Source: DAIODI01 sp046349255 (GTDB taxonomy: Bacteria > Pseudomonadota > Alphaproteobacteria > Rhizobiales > Aestuariivirgaceae). From it: 64,000 nucleotides of DNA. Below are positions 24,695 to 33,344 of this stretch, one piece after another (position 1 is the stretch's first letter; each line of letters opens with the position of its first letter). The notes beneath the pieces are model-generated. The model ran no database searches, was not told the DNA's origin, and saw only the letters and a list, made by a program, of their open reading frames with translations. The position numbers and the translations under genes are program-made. The stretch spans positions 434,001 through 498,000 of the forward strand of contig JAXMCR010000004.1 of assembly GCA_046349255.1 (NCBI GenBank). The letters run 5' to 3'.

Positions 24695-25630
24695 ATGTGC
24701 GGGATAGCAGGGCTCATCCACCGCGACGGTGCTGGAAACATCGGCCAGGAAATGACGGCGATGCTCCAGTCCCTGAAGCATCGCGGGCCCGACTCGACCG
24801 GCTACGCCATCTACGGCGTGCCGGGACGCAACGAATACGTCATGCGCTTCAAGGTCGCCGAGCAGGACGATCTCAAGAAGGGTTTTGACATCCACGACGA
24901 AGTGAAGCGCCGCCGCCAGGTCGTCGAGGACCGGCTCGCCCAGCTCGGCGTGACGGTGATCGACCGCGACGATGCGACCGAATACGCCTACCGCTACCGT
25001 ATCCACTACGACGGCGACATGAAGAAGCTCGCCGACTTCGTGGAAGACGTGAAGGGCACCGAGATCCTGTCGATGGGCAACTCGCTGGAGCTCATCAAGG
25101 ACCTGGGCGACGCCGCGGTGGTCGCCGGGCAGTACCGGCTGCAGAACTTCAAGGGCACGCACGGCATCGGCCACACGCGCATGGCGACCGAGTCGGACGT
25201 CGACATCCGCTCGGCGCATCCCTACTGGGCCTACCCCTACAACGACATCGCGGTCGTCCATAACGGCCAGATCACCAACTACTGGGTGATGCGCCGCGAG
25301 TTCGAACGCCGCGGCCACCGGTTCATGTCGAACTGCGACTCCGAGCTGCTCGCGGTCTACACCGCCTACAACCTCGAACAGGGGGCGACGCTCGAGGATT
25401 CGCTGCGCCAGTCGATCAGCGAGATCGACGGCGTGTTCACCTACCTCGTGTCGACCAAGGACGAGCTCGGCATGGCCAAGGACACGATGGCCGCCAAGCC
25501 GATGGTCCTCTACGAAAGCGACAACCTCGTTGCGCTCGCGTCCGAAGAGGTCGCCATCCGCAGCGTGATTCACCACGAGATCGACACCTGGGACCCTTAC
25601 GATGAGGAGGTTCGCGTATGGCGGGCGTAA
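24695..25630 (+). CDS. mgsA: N-methylglutamate synthase subunit A / GlxB-like class II glutamine amidotransferase
   Basis: The 311-residue protein begins MCGIAGL, so Cys2 becomes the N-terminal nucleophile of a class II (Ntn) amidotransferase. KHRGPDSTGYAIYG and the GHTRMATES loop are typical. In the N-methylglutamate pathway this subunit releases methylamine (or ammonia) from the gamma-glutamyl amide and passes it to the FMN subunit. AAAGGAGCAACC precedes the ATG. The gene overlaps the next by 13 bases. GlxB of rhizobial glxABCD clusters is the same family. Confidence 0.85.
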   Translation: MCGIAGLIHRDGAGNIGQEMTAMLQSLKHRGPDSTGYAIYGVPGRNEYVMRFKVAEQDDLKKGFDIHDEVKRRRQVVEDRLAQLGVTVIDRDDATEYAYRYRIHYDGDMKKLADFVEDVKGTEILSMGNSLELIKDLGDAAVVAGQYRLQNFKGTHGIGHTRMATESDVDIRSAHPYWAYPYNDIAVVHNGQITNYWVMRREFERRGHRFMSNCDSELLAVYTAYNLEQGATLEDSLRQSISEIDGVFTYLVSTKDELGMAKDTMAAKPMVLYESDNLVALASEEVAIRSVIHHEIDTWDPYDEEVRVWRA

Positions 25631-26475
25631 CGACGGCCAAGCGGGACCACGTCTCGCATGAAATGGGGATGCACACCGAGGGTCTCCTCGGGCGCACCCA
25701 GCAGCGCTTCTTCGACATCGCGGAAGACACCCCGGGCTACGGCTATCCGGACGCTCCGGACGTCGACTTCAACAAGCGTGCAGAGATCGACTGCGAGGCG
25801 CTCGATCCGCGCCAGATCAACCTGGCCATCCGCGACCTGACGCGCCGCGGCTACGGGACGATCGTACTGAAGAACCCGGGATCGAAGCACTCGATCGCGG
25901 TCGGCATCCTGCACCGCCTCAACATGATCATCGAGGGCTCGCTCGGCTACTTCGGGTGCGGCCTCATCGACGGGCCCAACATCCGCATCCGCGGCCGCGT
26001 GGGCTGGTCGTGCGGTGAGAACATGCTCGCCGGAACGATCGTGATCGAGAAGAACGCGGGCTCCCAGTTCGGCGCGGCGCTGCGCGGCGGCGACCTCGTC
26101 TGCAAGGGCTCGGTCGGCGCGCGCACGGGCATCGACCAGAAGGGCGGCTCGATCATCGTCGGCGGCGACACGGGCTCGTTCACGGGCTTCATGATGCAGC
26201 GCGGGCGCATGGTCATCTGCGGCAACGCGGGCAAGAACCTCGGCGACTCGATGTACGACGGCACCATCTACCTCGGCGGCGAGGCGCGAAGCCTCGGCGT
26301 CGACGCGGTGCCGGGTCCGATGACCGATCTCGACCGCGAGTGGCTGACCCGCAAGCTCAAGATGTACGACCTCTACCCGAAGAACGGCATCGGCCACTTC
26401 AAGAAGATCGTCGCCGGCAAGCAGCTGTGGAACTACGACAACCTCGAGCCGAGCGAAAAGAAGCTCGTCCTCTAG
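25618..26475 (+). CDS. mgsB: N-methylglutamate synthase subunit B / GlxC-like GXGXG-domain protein
   Basis: The 285-residue protein is the stand-alone form of the glutamate-synthase C-terminal beta-helix domain. It shows many Gly-rich repeats between about residues 95 and 215 (for example GYFGCGLIDGPNIRIRG, GGDTGSFTGFMMQRG), the GXGXG signature. The domain has a structural role in the glutamate synthase complex. It starts inside the end of subunit A and ends 37 bases before subunit C, so the three are made together. Confidence 0.85.
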   Translation: MAGVTTAKRDHVSHEMGMHTEGLLGRTQQRFFDIAEDTPGYGYPDAPDVDFNKRAEIDCEALDPRQINLAIRDLTRRGYGTIVLKNPGSKHSIAVGILHRLNMIIEGSLGYFGCGLIDGPNIRIRGRVGWSCGENMLAGTIVIEKNAGSQFGAALRGGDLVCKGSVGARTGIDQKGGSIIVGGDTGSFTGFMMQRGRMVICGNAGKNLGDSMYDGTIYLGGEARSLGVDAVPGPMTDLDREWLTRKLKMYDLYPKNGIGHFKKIVAGKQLWNYDNLEPSEKKLVL

Positions 26476-26512
26476 CCGTCGCAACACAACGCATCGAATA
26501 CCGGAGCAATTC

Positions 26513-28057
26513 ATGGCTAAGAAACCAACCAAGACCGGGCGGCGCGCGAAGTCGAAGGCCGTCGTCAAGGCGGTGGCGGCATCGAACCGCGGGGCGGTGA
26601 AGTCTGCCAAGCGGACTGCCGTCGCCTCCGCGAAGAAGGCGCCTGCCAAGCGCGCCAACGGCAACAGCGGCGTGAAGCGCACCGCCACCGGCATGGTGGC
26701 GCTCGCCCGCCAGCCCGCCGAGACGAAGAAGTACATCCTCGGCTCGTCGCGCATCTTCACGCCGGACGTGATGAACGACATCCACATCAAGGCCGAACTC
26801 GGCCGCTACCGGATGCGCGGCTTCTCGCTGTTCAAGAAGATCCCGCACTGGGACGACCTGACGTTCCTGCCCGGCACGCTGACGCGCTTCGTCATCGAGG
26901 GCTACCGCGAGAAGTGCGACACGAAGACGATCATCGGTCCGCGCGCCAAGCGCCCGATTGAGCTCGACATCCCGATCTACGTGACCGGCATGAGCTTCGG
27001 CGCGCTCTCCTACGAGGCGAAGATCGCGCTCGCCCGCGGCGCCACGATGGCGGGCTCCGCCACGTGCTCGGGCGAGGGCGGCATGATCCCCGACGAGCGT
27101 CGCTACTCGGTGAAGTGGCTCTACCAGTGCATCCAGTCGCGCTACGGGTTCAACCCGCATCACCTGCGGCTGGCCGATGCCTGCGAGTTCTTCATCGGGC
27201 AGGGCTGCAAGGTGGGCCTCGGCGGCCATCTCATGGGCCAGAAGGTGACCGACCAGGTGGCCGAGATGCGCTCGCTGCCGGCCGGCATCGACCAGCGCTC
27301 GCCCGCCCGTCACCCGGACTGGCTCGGCCCGGATGACCTGGCGCTCAAGATCCAGGAAATCCGTGAGGCGACCAACTGGGAGATCCCGATCCAGCTCAAG
27401 CTCGGCGCGGCGCGCGTCTATGACGACGTGCGCATGGCGGTGAAGTGCGATCCGGACTCGATCTACATCGACGGCATGGAAGGCGGCACCGGCGCCGGTC
27501 CGCACATCGCCACGGAAGACACCGGCATCCCGGGCATCGCGGCGATCCGCGAGGCGCGGCGCGCCATCGACGAGCTCGGCAAGCGCGGCCAGATCTCGCT
27601 GGTCTACGCCGGCGGCATCCGCAACGGCGGCGACGTGGCGAAGGCGCTGGCGCTCGGCGCCGACGCGATCGCCATCGGGCACTCGGTGATGATGGCGCTC
27701 AACTGCAACAAGCACATCGATGGCGTCACCGATTATCCCAACGAAATCGGCGTCGAGGCCGGCTACTGCTACCACTGCCACACGGGCCGCTGCCCGGTGG
27801 GCGTGGCCACGCAGGATCCGGTGCTGCGCCAGCGCCTCGACCCCGACAAGGCGGCCGAGCGCGTCTACAACTTCCTGCACACGCTGACGATGGAAGCCCA
27901 GCTCCTCGCCCGCGCCTGCGGCAAGACGAACATCCATTCGCTCGAGCCCGAGGATCTCGCGGCTCTCACGATGGAAGCGTCCGCCATGTGCAAGGTCCCC
28001 CTCGCCGGCACGAACTACGTGGTCGGCATGGAGGGCGGGAATTATCACAAGTACTGA
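26513..28057 (+). CDS. mgsC: N-methylglutamate synthase subunit C / GlxD-like FMN glutamate synthase with basic N-terminal tail
   Basis: The 514-residue protein is the FMN-binding synthase domain: TGMSFGALSYEAK at about 161-173, the FMN-barrel segment YIDGMEGGTGAGP, and an iron-sulfur motif with Cys419, Cys422 and Cys427 (C-x2-C-x4-C, RCPVG). It transfers methylamine or ammonia to 2-oxoglutarate, giving N-methylglutamate or glutamate. Unusual is a tail of about 65 residues rich in Lys, Ala and Arg (KKPTKTGRRAKSK onward) resembling histone H1-like tails, before the conserved domain begins. The tail is in frame with a single clear start. Confidence 0.88.
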   Translation: MAKKPTKTGRRAKSKAVVKAVAASNRGAVKSAKRTAVASAKKAPAKRANGNSGVKRTATGMVALARQPAETKKYILGSSRIFTPDVMNDIHIKAELGRYRMRGFSLFKKIPHWDDLTFLPGTLTRFVIEGYREKCDTKTIIGPRAKRPIELDIPIYVTGMSFGALSYEAKIALARGATMAGSATCSGEGGMIPDERRYSVKWLYQCIQSRYGFNPHHLRLADACEFFIGQGCKVGLGGHLMGQKVTDQVAEMRSLPAGIDQRSPARHPDWLGPDDLALKIQEIREATNWEIPIQLKLGAARVYDDVRMAVKCDPDSIYIDGMEGGTGAGPHIATEDTGIPGIAAIREARRAIDELGKRGQISLVYAGGIRNGGDVAKALALGADAIAIGHSVMMALNCNKHIDGVTDYPNEIGVEAGYCYHCHTGRCPVGVATQDPVLRQRLDPDKAAERVYNFLHTLTMEAQLLARACGKTNIHSLEPEDLAALTMEASAMCKVPLAGTNYVVGMEGGNYHKY

Positions 28058-28072
28058 TCACGGAGAACGACG

Positions 28073-28486
28073 ATGGCAGGAACAAGCTACAAGGGCTCCG
28101 AGATCAAGGACGTCGACCAGTTCATCAAGGACTCCAAGGGCCTTGGGTCGGAGCGCGAGAAGGAGATCGGCCAGCACATCGGCTACCGCTACGATGTGAA
28201 CCTGATTCCCGACTACGCGAAGCTCACGCCCTTCCTAAAGGGCTACATGGAGTTCATGGGCTGGGACGACCTCAACTGGCTCGAGGACGTCCACATGGGG
28301 TACGAGGAGGGCGAGCCCGCCATCTTCGACCGCAACGTGAACGGCTGGGTGCGTATCCCGAAGGGCATCAAGCTGCCCAACAACCAGCAGGACCGCGACA
28401 TGATCGCGCGCGAACTGCTGCTGCGCTTCCAGATGTCGCCGAACCACCCGATGGTTCAGCTCAACAAGGCCTATCGCAAATTCTGA
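28073..28486 (+). CDS. Conserved hypothetical protein at the end of the glutamine synthetase operon
   Basis: The 137-residue soluble protein is not recognised. It is rich in charged and aromatic residues, has no signal or membrane segment, and carries a YMEFMGWDDLNWLEDVHMGYEEG segment that is likely helical and acidic. It starts 15 bases after subunit C with an in-operon ribosome site (GGAGAACG), so it is co-expressed. It may be an accessory subunit or assembly factor of the amine-assimilation enzymes. No known domain can be claimed. Confidence 0.65.
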   Translation: MAGTSYKGSEIKDVDQFIKDSKGLGSEREKEIGQHIGYRYDVNLIPDYAKLTPFLKGYMEFMGWDDLNWLEDVHMGYEEGEPAIFDRNVNGWVRIPKGIKLPNNQQDRDMIARELLLRFQMSPNHPMVQLNKAYRKF

Positions 28487-28513
28487 TCGGGCGATGGCGA
28501 ACGGGCATCACAG

Positions 28514-29101
28514 TCAGTTCGCCATCGGGTTTCCCGGGGCCGGCCAGGGGTCGGCCTCGGTGTTCTTCCAGTCGGGCCTGAAAGCGAGGACGACGGCGTC
28601 GTTGGGGACGTTCGGATTGAACAGCCGGTTGTGCCAGAGCGTCGCCTCGCGGTTTCCGTCGCCCGCCTTGAGCGCGCGCACCTTCGAGAACATGCGGAAC
28701 CGCTGGCTGAACTGCTCGAAGGCGAGCAGTACCTCCTTGAGCTTCACGAGCCGCGCTGCCGTTTCGCTTCCCGGCGCGAACACCGCCGTCAGTTCGCCGG
28801 TGAACAGTTCCGGCTGCTGGAAGTACTCGGCGCCGAGGAACCGCAGGCCGGCCTGGCGCGCCTTCTCCGCCTCGTTCGTCTTCTGCACCTGGAAGCGGAA
28901 GAACGCTGCCGTGTCGCGCGGGTGCTTCTCGGCGAGCAGCACCGTCATCGCCTCTAGCACGAGCTCGCCTTTCTTCGTCCAAACCGATGGGCGCATGCCC
29001 GGCGTCGGCATGCCGCCGAAGTCGCGCACGGCAATCTGGCGCACGCGGCACTGCCAGCCGAGGAAGTACCGCATCAGTTCGTCGTTGGAGAGCCGCTGCA
29101 T
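28514..29101 (-). CDS. Conserved hypothetical protein divergent from tmm
   Basis: The 195-residue soluble protein is not recognised. It is mostly helical by composition, with basic stretches (VKLKEVLLAFEQFSQRFRMF) and no signal peptide or membrane segment. It faces tmm across a 135-bp region with two ATTGGC/T sites 21 bp apart, so it may share regulation with tmm. No strong ribosome site is seen before the ATG at 29101. It is convergent with the hypothetical gene at 28073 (27-base gap). Confidence 0.6.
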   Translation of the reverse strand: MQRLSNDELMRYFLGWQCRVRQIAVRDFGGMPTPGMRPSVWTKKGELVLEAMTVLLAEKHPRDTAAFFRFQVQKTNEAEKARQAGLRFLGAEYFQQPELFTGELTAVFAPGSETAARLVKLKEVLLAFEQFSQRFRMFSKVRALKAGDGNREATLWHNRLFNPNVPNDAVVLAFRPDWKNTEADPWPAPGNPMAN

Positions 29102-29130
29102 CGTTTTTCGCGTGGACAAGGAGGTCTGGA

Positions 29131-29157
29131 ATTGGCCTAATAATGCGCGGAATTGGT
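29131..29157 (+). promoter_or_regulatory. ATTGGC/ATTGGT pair two helical turns apart (candidate GntR site)
   Basis: GGAATTGGC and GGAATTGGT (ATTGG at 29131 and 29152) lie 21 bp apart between the divergent hypothetical gene and tmm. The core and its near 10-bp phase match the array at 22828. Confidence 0.5.
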
Positions 29158-29236
29158 CTGCGCAAGACGAAGCCGTCCCAAGAAGCGGCAAGACCGAATT
29201 GCTGATCGTAGAGGAAAACCAGAGGGGTATGATCCC

Positions 29237-30631
29237 ATGACACGAGTATGCGTCATCGGCGCCGGTCCGTCCGGACTCGCTGCGCTGCGCGCCTTCCAGT
29301 CCGCCAAGAAGAAGGGCGCGAAGATCCCGGAAGTCGTGTGCTTCGAGAAGCAGGACGACTGGGGCGGCCTGTGGAAGTACACCTGGCGCACCGGCCTCGA
29401 CGAGTACGGCGAACCGGTCCACTGCTCGATGTACCGGTACCTGTGGTCGAACGGCCCGAAGGAGTGTCTCGAGTTCGCCGACTACACGTTCGAGGAACAC
29501 TTCGGCAAGCCGATCGCTTCCTATCCGCCGCGCGCCGTGCTGTGGGACTACATTGTCGGCCGCGTGAAGAAGGCGGGCGTGCGCAAGTGGATCCGGTTCA
29601 ACACGCCGGTCCGCATGGTCACCTACGACAAGAAGAAGAAGAAGTTCAACGTCACCGTCCACGACCGTCCGAAGGACAAGATGTGGACGGAGGAATTCGA
29701 TTACGTCATCTGCGCCTCGGGCCACTTCTCGACGCCGATTACGCCGTTCTTCGAGGGTCTCGACTCCTTCAATGGCCGCGTCCTGCACGCGCATGACTTC
29801 CGCGACGCATTGGAGTTCAAGGGCAAGGACATCCTCATCGTCGGGCGCAGCTACTCGGCCGAGGACATCGGATCGCAGTGCTGGAAGTACGGCGCTAAGT
29901 CGGTGACGACGACCTACCGTTCGCGTCCCATGGGCTTCAAGTGGCCGAAGAACTTCGAGGAGCGCCCGCTCCTCCAGAAGGTCGTCGGCAACACGGCCTA
30001 CTTCAAGGACGGCTCGACGAAGAACGTCGACGCGATCATCCTGTGCACGGGCTACCAGCACTACTTCCCGTATTTGCCGGAGGAGCTGCGGCTCAAGACG
30101 CACAACCGCATGTGGCCGCCGAACCTCTACAAGGGCGTGGTGTGGCAGGACAACCCGCGCTTCTTCTACATCGGCATGCAGGACCAGTTCTACACGTTCA
30201 ACATGTTCGACGCCCAGGCGTGGTACGTGCGCGACATCATCCTCGGCCGCATCAAGCTGCCGTCGGCTGAGGCGATGAAGAAGGACTGGAAGAAGTGGCT
30301 GAAGCGTGAGGAGAAGCTCGAGGATGCCGAACAGTGCATCTGGTTCCAGGGCGACTACGTGAAGGAGCTGATCGAGGCGACGGACTATCCGACCTTCGAC
30401 ATCGAGGCCGTCAACAAGACGTTCATGGAGTGGGAACACCACAAGATGGACGACATCATGGGCTTCCGGAACAACGCCTACCGCTCGCTGATGACCGGCA
30501 ACATGTCGCCGAAGCATCACACGCCGTGGAAGGACGCGCTCGACGACTCGATGGAGGCCTACCTCAACGGGCCCGCCGAGAGGAAGGCGAAGGCCGTCGC
30601 GGCCGCGAAGGAAGCAGCGCCTGCGAAGTAG
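29237..30631 (+). CDS. tmm: Trimethylamine monooxygenase (flavin-containing monooxygenase)
   Basis: The 464-residue protein is a bacterial FMO: FAD motif GAGPSG (residues 8-13), the FMO-type DYVICASGHFSTP segment, and the NADPH-binding region with GRSYSAEDIG (about 202-211). The aromatic-rich middle (YIGMQDQFYTFNMFDAQ) and the C-terminus MDDIMGFRNNAYRS closely match Tmm, which oxidises trimethylamine to TMAO with O2 and NADPH. AGAGGGG precedes the ATG at 29237. The tail ends in an Ala/Lys-rich extension of about 20 residues. Tdm, which uses the product, is encoded next to it on the other strand. Confidence 0.93.
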   Translation: MTRVCVIGAGPSGLAALRAFQSAKKKGAKIPEVVCFEKQDDWGGLWKYTWRTGLDEYGEPVHCSMYRYLWSNGPKECLEFADYTFEEHFGKPIASYPPRAVLWDYIVGRVKKAGVRKWIRFNTPVRMVTYDKKKKKFNVTVHDRPKDKMWTEEFDYVICASGHFSTPITPFFEGLDSFNGRVLHAHDFRDALEFKGKDILIVGRSYSAEDIGSQCWKYGAKSVTTTYRSRPMGFKWPKNFEERPLLQKVVGNTAYFKDGSTKNVDAIILCTGYQHYFPYLPEELRLKTHNRMWPPNLYKGVVWQDNPRFFYIGMQDQFYTFNMFDAQAWYVRDIILGRIKLPSAEAMKKDWKKWLKREEKLEDAEQCIWFQGDYVKELIEATDYPTFDIEAVNKTFMEWEHHKMDDIMGFRNNAYRSLMTGNMSPKHHTPWKDALDDSMEAYLNGPAERKAKAVAAAKEAAPAK

Positions 30632-30668
30632 GCGCGCTGCGGCTTTCGGCTACACAACCGCGATCGTC

Positions 30669-30747
30669 ATGCCCGGGCTCGTCCCGGGCATCCTTTTTGA
30701 GGCGCTACACGCCTGCCGAAGAGGACCCCCGGCTCAAGGCCGGGGGT
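30669..30747 (+). repeat. Double hairpin (terminator plus REP-like element) between tmm and tdm
   Basis: ATGCCCGGG and CCCGGGCAT (30669-30691) form a perfect 9-bp stem followed by TTTTT (30694-30698), a good terminator for tmm. ACCCCCGGC and GCCGGGGGT (30725-30747) form a second 9-bp stem with loop TCAAG. The second resembles the short palindromic elements scattered in Rhizobiales genomes. Confidence 0.65.
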
Positions 30748-30772
30748 GGCGAGTGTCAAGGCGGAGCGAAGC

Positions 30773-33145
30773 TCACGATCGCGGGCGGGTCTTGTCCGGA
30801 TCGTAGTGCGCGAATTTCACGATGCGTGCCGGCAGCCGCTTCTGGTGGCCGTCGAGCTTGCCGATCTCGACCTCGGTGCCGATGGCGCTGTTGAGCGCAT
30901 CGACCCGGGCGAGCGCGATCGTCTTGCCGAGGATCGGCGAGCGCATGCCGCTCGTCACCACGCCCACCTGGGCGCGGCCGATGTGCACGCAGTCGCCGTG
31001 ACCCACCGCGTCGTTGGCGTCGACCTCGAGGCCGACGAGTTTCCGGCGCGGGTGCTCCTTGCGTTCGATCAGCGCGGCCTTGCCGACGAAGTCGTCCGAC
31101 TTCGTCTTGAGCGGCACTGTGAAGCCGATGCCCGCCTCGAACGGGTCGGTCTCGGAGGTGAACTCGTAGTTGGCGAAGATGAGGCCCGCCTCGATGCGTA
31201 CCATGTCGAGCGCCTCGAGGCCCATCGGCGTCAGCCCGTACTTCTGCCCCGCCTCCCAAACCGCGTCGAACACGGCGAGCGCGTCCTTCGGATGGCAGAA
31301 GATCTCGTAGCCGAGCTCGCCCGTGTAGCCGGTGCGCGAGACGACGACCGGCGCGCCTTCGAAGTGGCCGATGCGGCCGACCAGGAAGCGGAACCATTCG
31401 AGCTCGCCGATCGCCGGCTGGGCGGCGGAGGTCCAGATGATCTCCTTCAGGATGTCGCGGCTCGCCGGGCCCTGCACGGCGATGTTGTGCATCTGGTCCG
31501 TGGACGAACGAACCCACGCCTTGAACCCCATCTTCTGCGCCTGCTCGCGCAGCCAGAGGCCGGAGTAGTCGTCGCCGCCGATCCAGCGGAAATTGTTCTG
31601 GCCGAGACGGAACACCGTGCCGTCGTCGATCATGCCACCGTTCTCGTAGCACATGGCCGAATAGACGACCTGGCCGGTCGACAGCTTCTTGACGTCGCGC
31701 GTGAGGCAATACTGAAGCAGCGCCTCGGCGTCCGGCCCCGTCACCTCGAACTTGCGCAACGGCGAGAGGTCGAGCACGACGGCCTTCTCGCGGCAGGCCC
31801 AGTACTCGGCGACCGGGCCGTCGTTGTTGAAGCGCGTCGGCAACCAGTAGCCGCGGTACTCGGTGAAGTTCCGCGTGAGCGCGGAGAAGCGCGGGTGGAA
31901 GGCGGTCTCGCGGGTGAGCTGGGCGTCGGCGTCGGGTGTCATGCGGTAGGCTATCGCTCTCTTGAACGTGCGCGTGGCGGAATAGGTGCGGACGTGGATG
32001 TCGGTCGGCTCCCAGCCGTTCGCCGCGTCGATGTCGTCGGGGCAGGAGGAGGAGACGCACACGAGGTCGGTGAGCGCGCGCATCAGCACGTAATCGCCGG
32101 GCCGCGACCAAGGCTCGTCCAGGTAGAGCTGGTTCGCGTGGTCGATGTTCGTGTTGTAGAAGTAGTTGAGCGCCTCCCAGCCCTTTCGCGGGGCGATACC
32201 GTACGGCTGAAGCGCCCCGTTGAAGTTCTCGGTGCAGTTGACGTGGCCCGGATAGCCCATGTCGTCGTAATAGCGCGAGTTGCAGGCCGTCGCGAAGGCG
32301 TCGTGGCGGCCGACCGTGTCCTGCACGATCTCGACCAGCGGCTCGAACTCGCGGTCGAACGCCTTCGAGGGCAGGCCCGGCGTCGGGTAGCTGCGGCCGA
32401 TCAGCGTGCGCGTCACGGTCGAATCAAGCGCGAGGTCCTTGCCCTTGTCGACCTTGCGCAGCGCCATCGCCTGAAAATCCGTACACTGACGGCCTGACAC
32501 GTCGATGATCTGGATCCACTCGCCGGCCTTCACGATGTAGGCCTGCGCGGTCGCCGCGGCGATCCGGCGGTCAACGATCGGATCGGCGAGCGATTCGGGA
32601 ATCGGCGGCGGCTGGATGGCGCCGGTCGCGGTCGGTGTGCCGACGACGAGAACCTCGATCTCGGTGACGGTGTCCTGCCCCTCGGGCGCCATCGCAACAG
32701 ACGGCAGGGCGACGATCAAGATGCCGTCGCGGGCGATCGTCAGCTCCGCCGTCTCGCCCGGCGTTCCGTCTGCGGAAAACAGGCGGACGGTCTTCGCGGT
32801 GCCGACATCGATGCCGCGCCGCGCAAGCGCCGCCCGGGTGCGCTGTGCGCCCTCGCTGCCGGTCGAAAGCGTCGCCTTGAGCCACGCGCCCGCACCGTCG
32901 GCGCGAGCCAATCCCATACCAATTGGATCAAAGCGGCCCACGGAATCGACGAAGGCGACCTCGCAGGGCTGGCCCCCCTCGACGTCGCGCAGGATGACCC
33001 GGTTGCCTGCCGCGACCGGCGCCACGAGGCTCCCGCCCGGTTCGACACGGTAGCGCTGGGTGCCCGGAAGCAGCGTCCGGATGCCGGGCCGCAGAATGCG
33101 GCTGGGCCTCGGATCAACGGCGGAAATGCTGGAAAAACGCGTCAT
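30773..33145 (-). CDS. tdm: Trimethylamine N-oxide demethylase (TMAO aldolase)
   Basis: The 790-residue protein has the unusual layout of Tdm: an N-terminal region, a DUF1989 domain (about residues 190-400) with conserved Cys in GRQCTDF (about 221), HVNCTEN (304) and SSSCPDD (368) that form the metal site, and a C-terminal GcvT tetrahydrofolate domain (about 420-790). Tdm splits TMAO into dimethylamine and formaldehyde; the GcvT part captures the formaldehyde. Length is normal for the family. It is divergent from an APC permease across a region with ACCAAT sites and convergent with tmm. Confidence 0.93.
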   Translation of the reverse strand: MTRFSSISAVDPRPSRILRPGIRTLLPGTQRYRVEPGGSLVAPVAAGNRVILRDVEGGQPCEVAFVDSVGRFDPIGMGLARADGAGAWLKATLSTGSEGAQRTRAALARRGIDVGTAKTVRLFSADGTPGETAELTIARDGILIVALPSVAMAPEGQDTVTEIEVLVVGTPTATGAIQPPPIPESLADPIVDRRIAAATAQAYIVKAGEWIQIIDVSGRQCTDFQAMALRKVDKGKDLALDSTVTRTLIGRSYPTPGLPSKAFDREFEPLVEIVQDTVGRHDAFATACNSRYYDDMGYPGHVNCTENFNGALQPYGIAPRKGWEALNYFYNTNIDHANQLYLDEPWSRPGDYVLMRALTDLVCVSSSCPDDIDAANGWEPTDIHVRTYSATRTFKRAIAYRMTPDADAQLTRETAFHPRFSALTRNFTEYRGYWLPTRFNNDGPVAEYWACREKAVVLDLSPLRKFEVTGPDAEALLQYCLTRDVKKLSTGQVVYSAMCYENGGMIDDGTVFRLGQNNFRWIGGDDYSGLWLREQAQKMGFKAWVRSSTDQMHNIAVQGPASRDILKEIIWTSAAQPAIGELEWFRFLVGRIGHFEGAPVVVSRTGYTGELGYEIFCHPKDALAVFDAVWEAGQKYGLTPMGLEALDMVRIEAGLIFANYEFTSETDPFEAGIGFTVPLKTKSDDFVGKAALIERKEHPRRKLVGLEVDANDAVGHGDCVHIGRAQVGVVTSGMRSPILGKTIALARVDALNSAIGTEVEIGKLDGHQKRLPARIVKFAHYDPDKTRPRS

Positions 33146-33240
33146 GGTCTCCCTGTGGGAAGCGCAAGGCGGAGGGAACTATCGCACGGACCCGCTTGAC
33201 CGTCGATACGAAGCCTGTCCCAAATGTTTCACCCGTTCAA

Positions 33241-33308
33241 ATTGGGCGGATTGTGGTAACGTAGTCGTCATGGTCCTTGCGACCACGCGCGGACCAATAA
33301 GAACCAAT
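33241..33308 (+). promoter_or_regulatory. ACCAAT decamer repeat and a weaker ATTGGG pair (candidate GntR sites)
   Basis: ACCAAT at 33293 and 33303 lie exactly 10 bp apart, 37-52 bp before the permease start. ATTGGG (33241) and ATTGTG (33250) form a weaker pair nearer the tdm side. The perfect pair equals the site at 17750 on the opposite strand. Confidence 0.6.
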
Positions 33309-33344
33309 TCGGTCGTCTCGCGACGAAAAGGGGAGAAATGCTCA

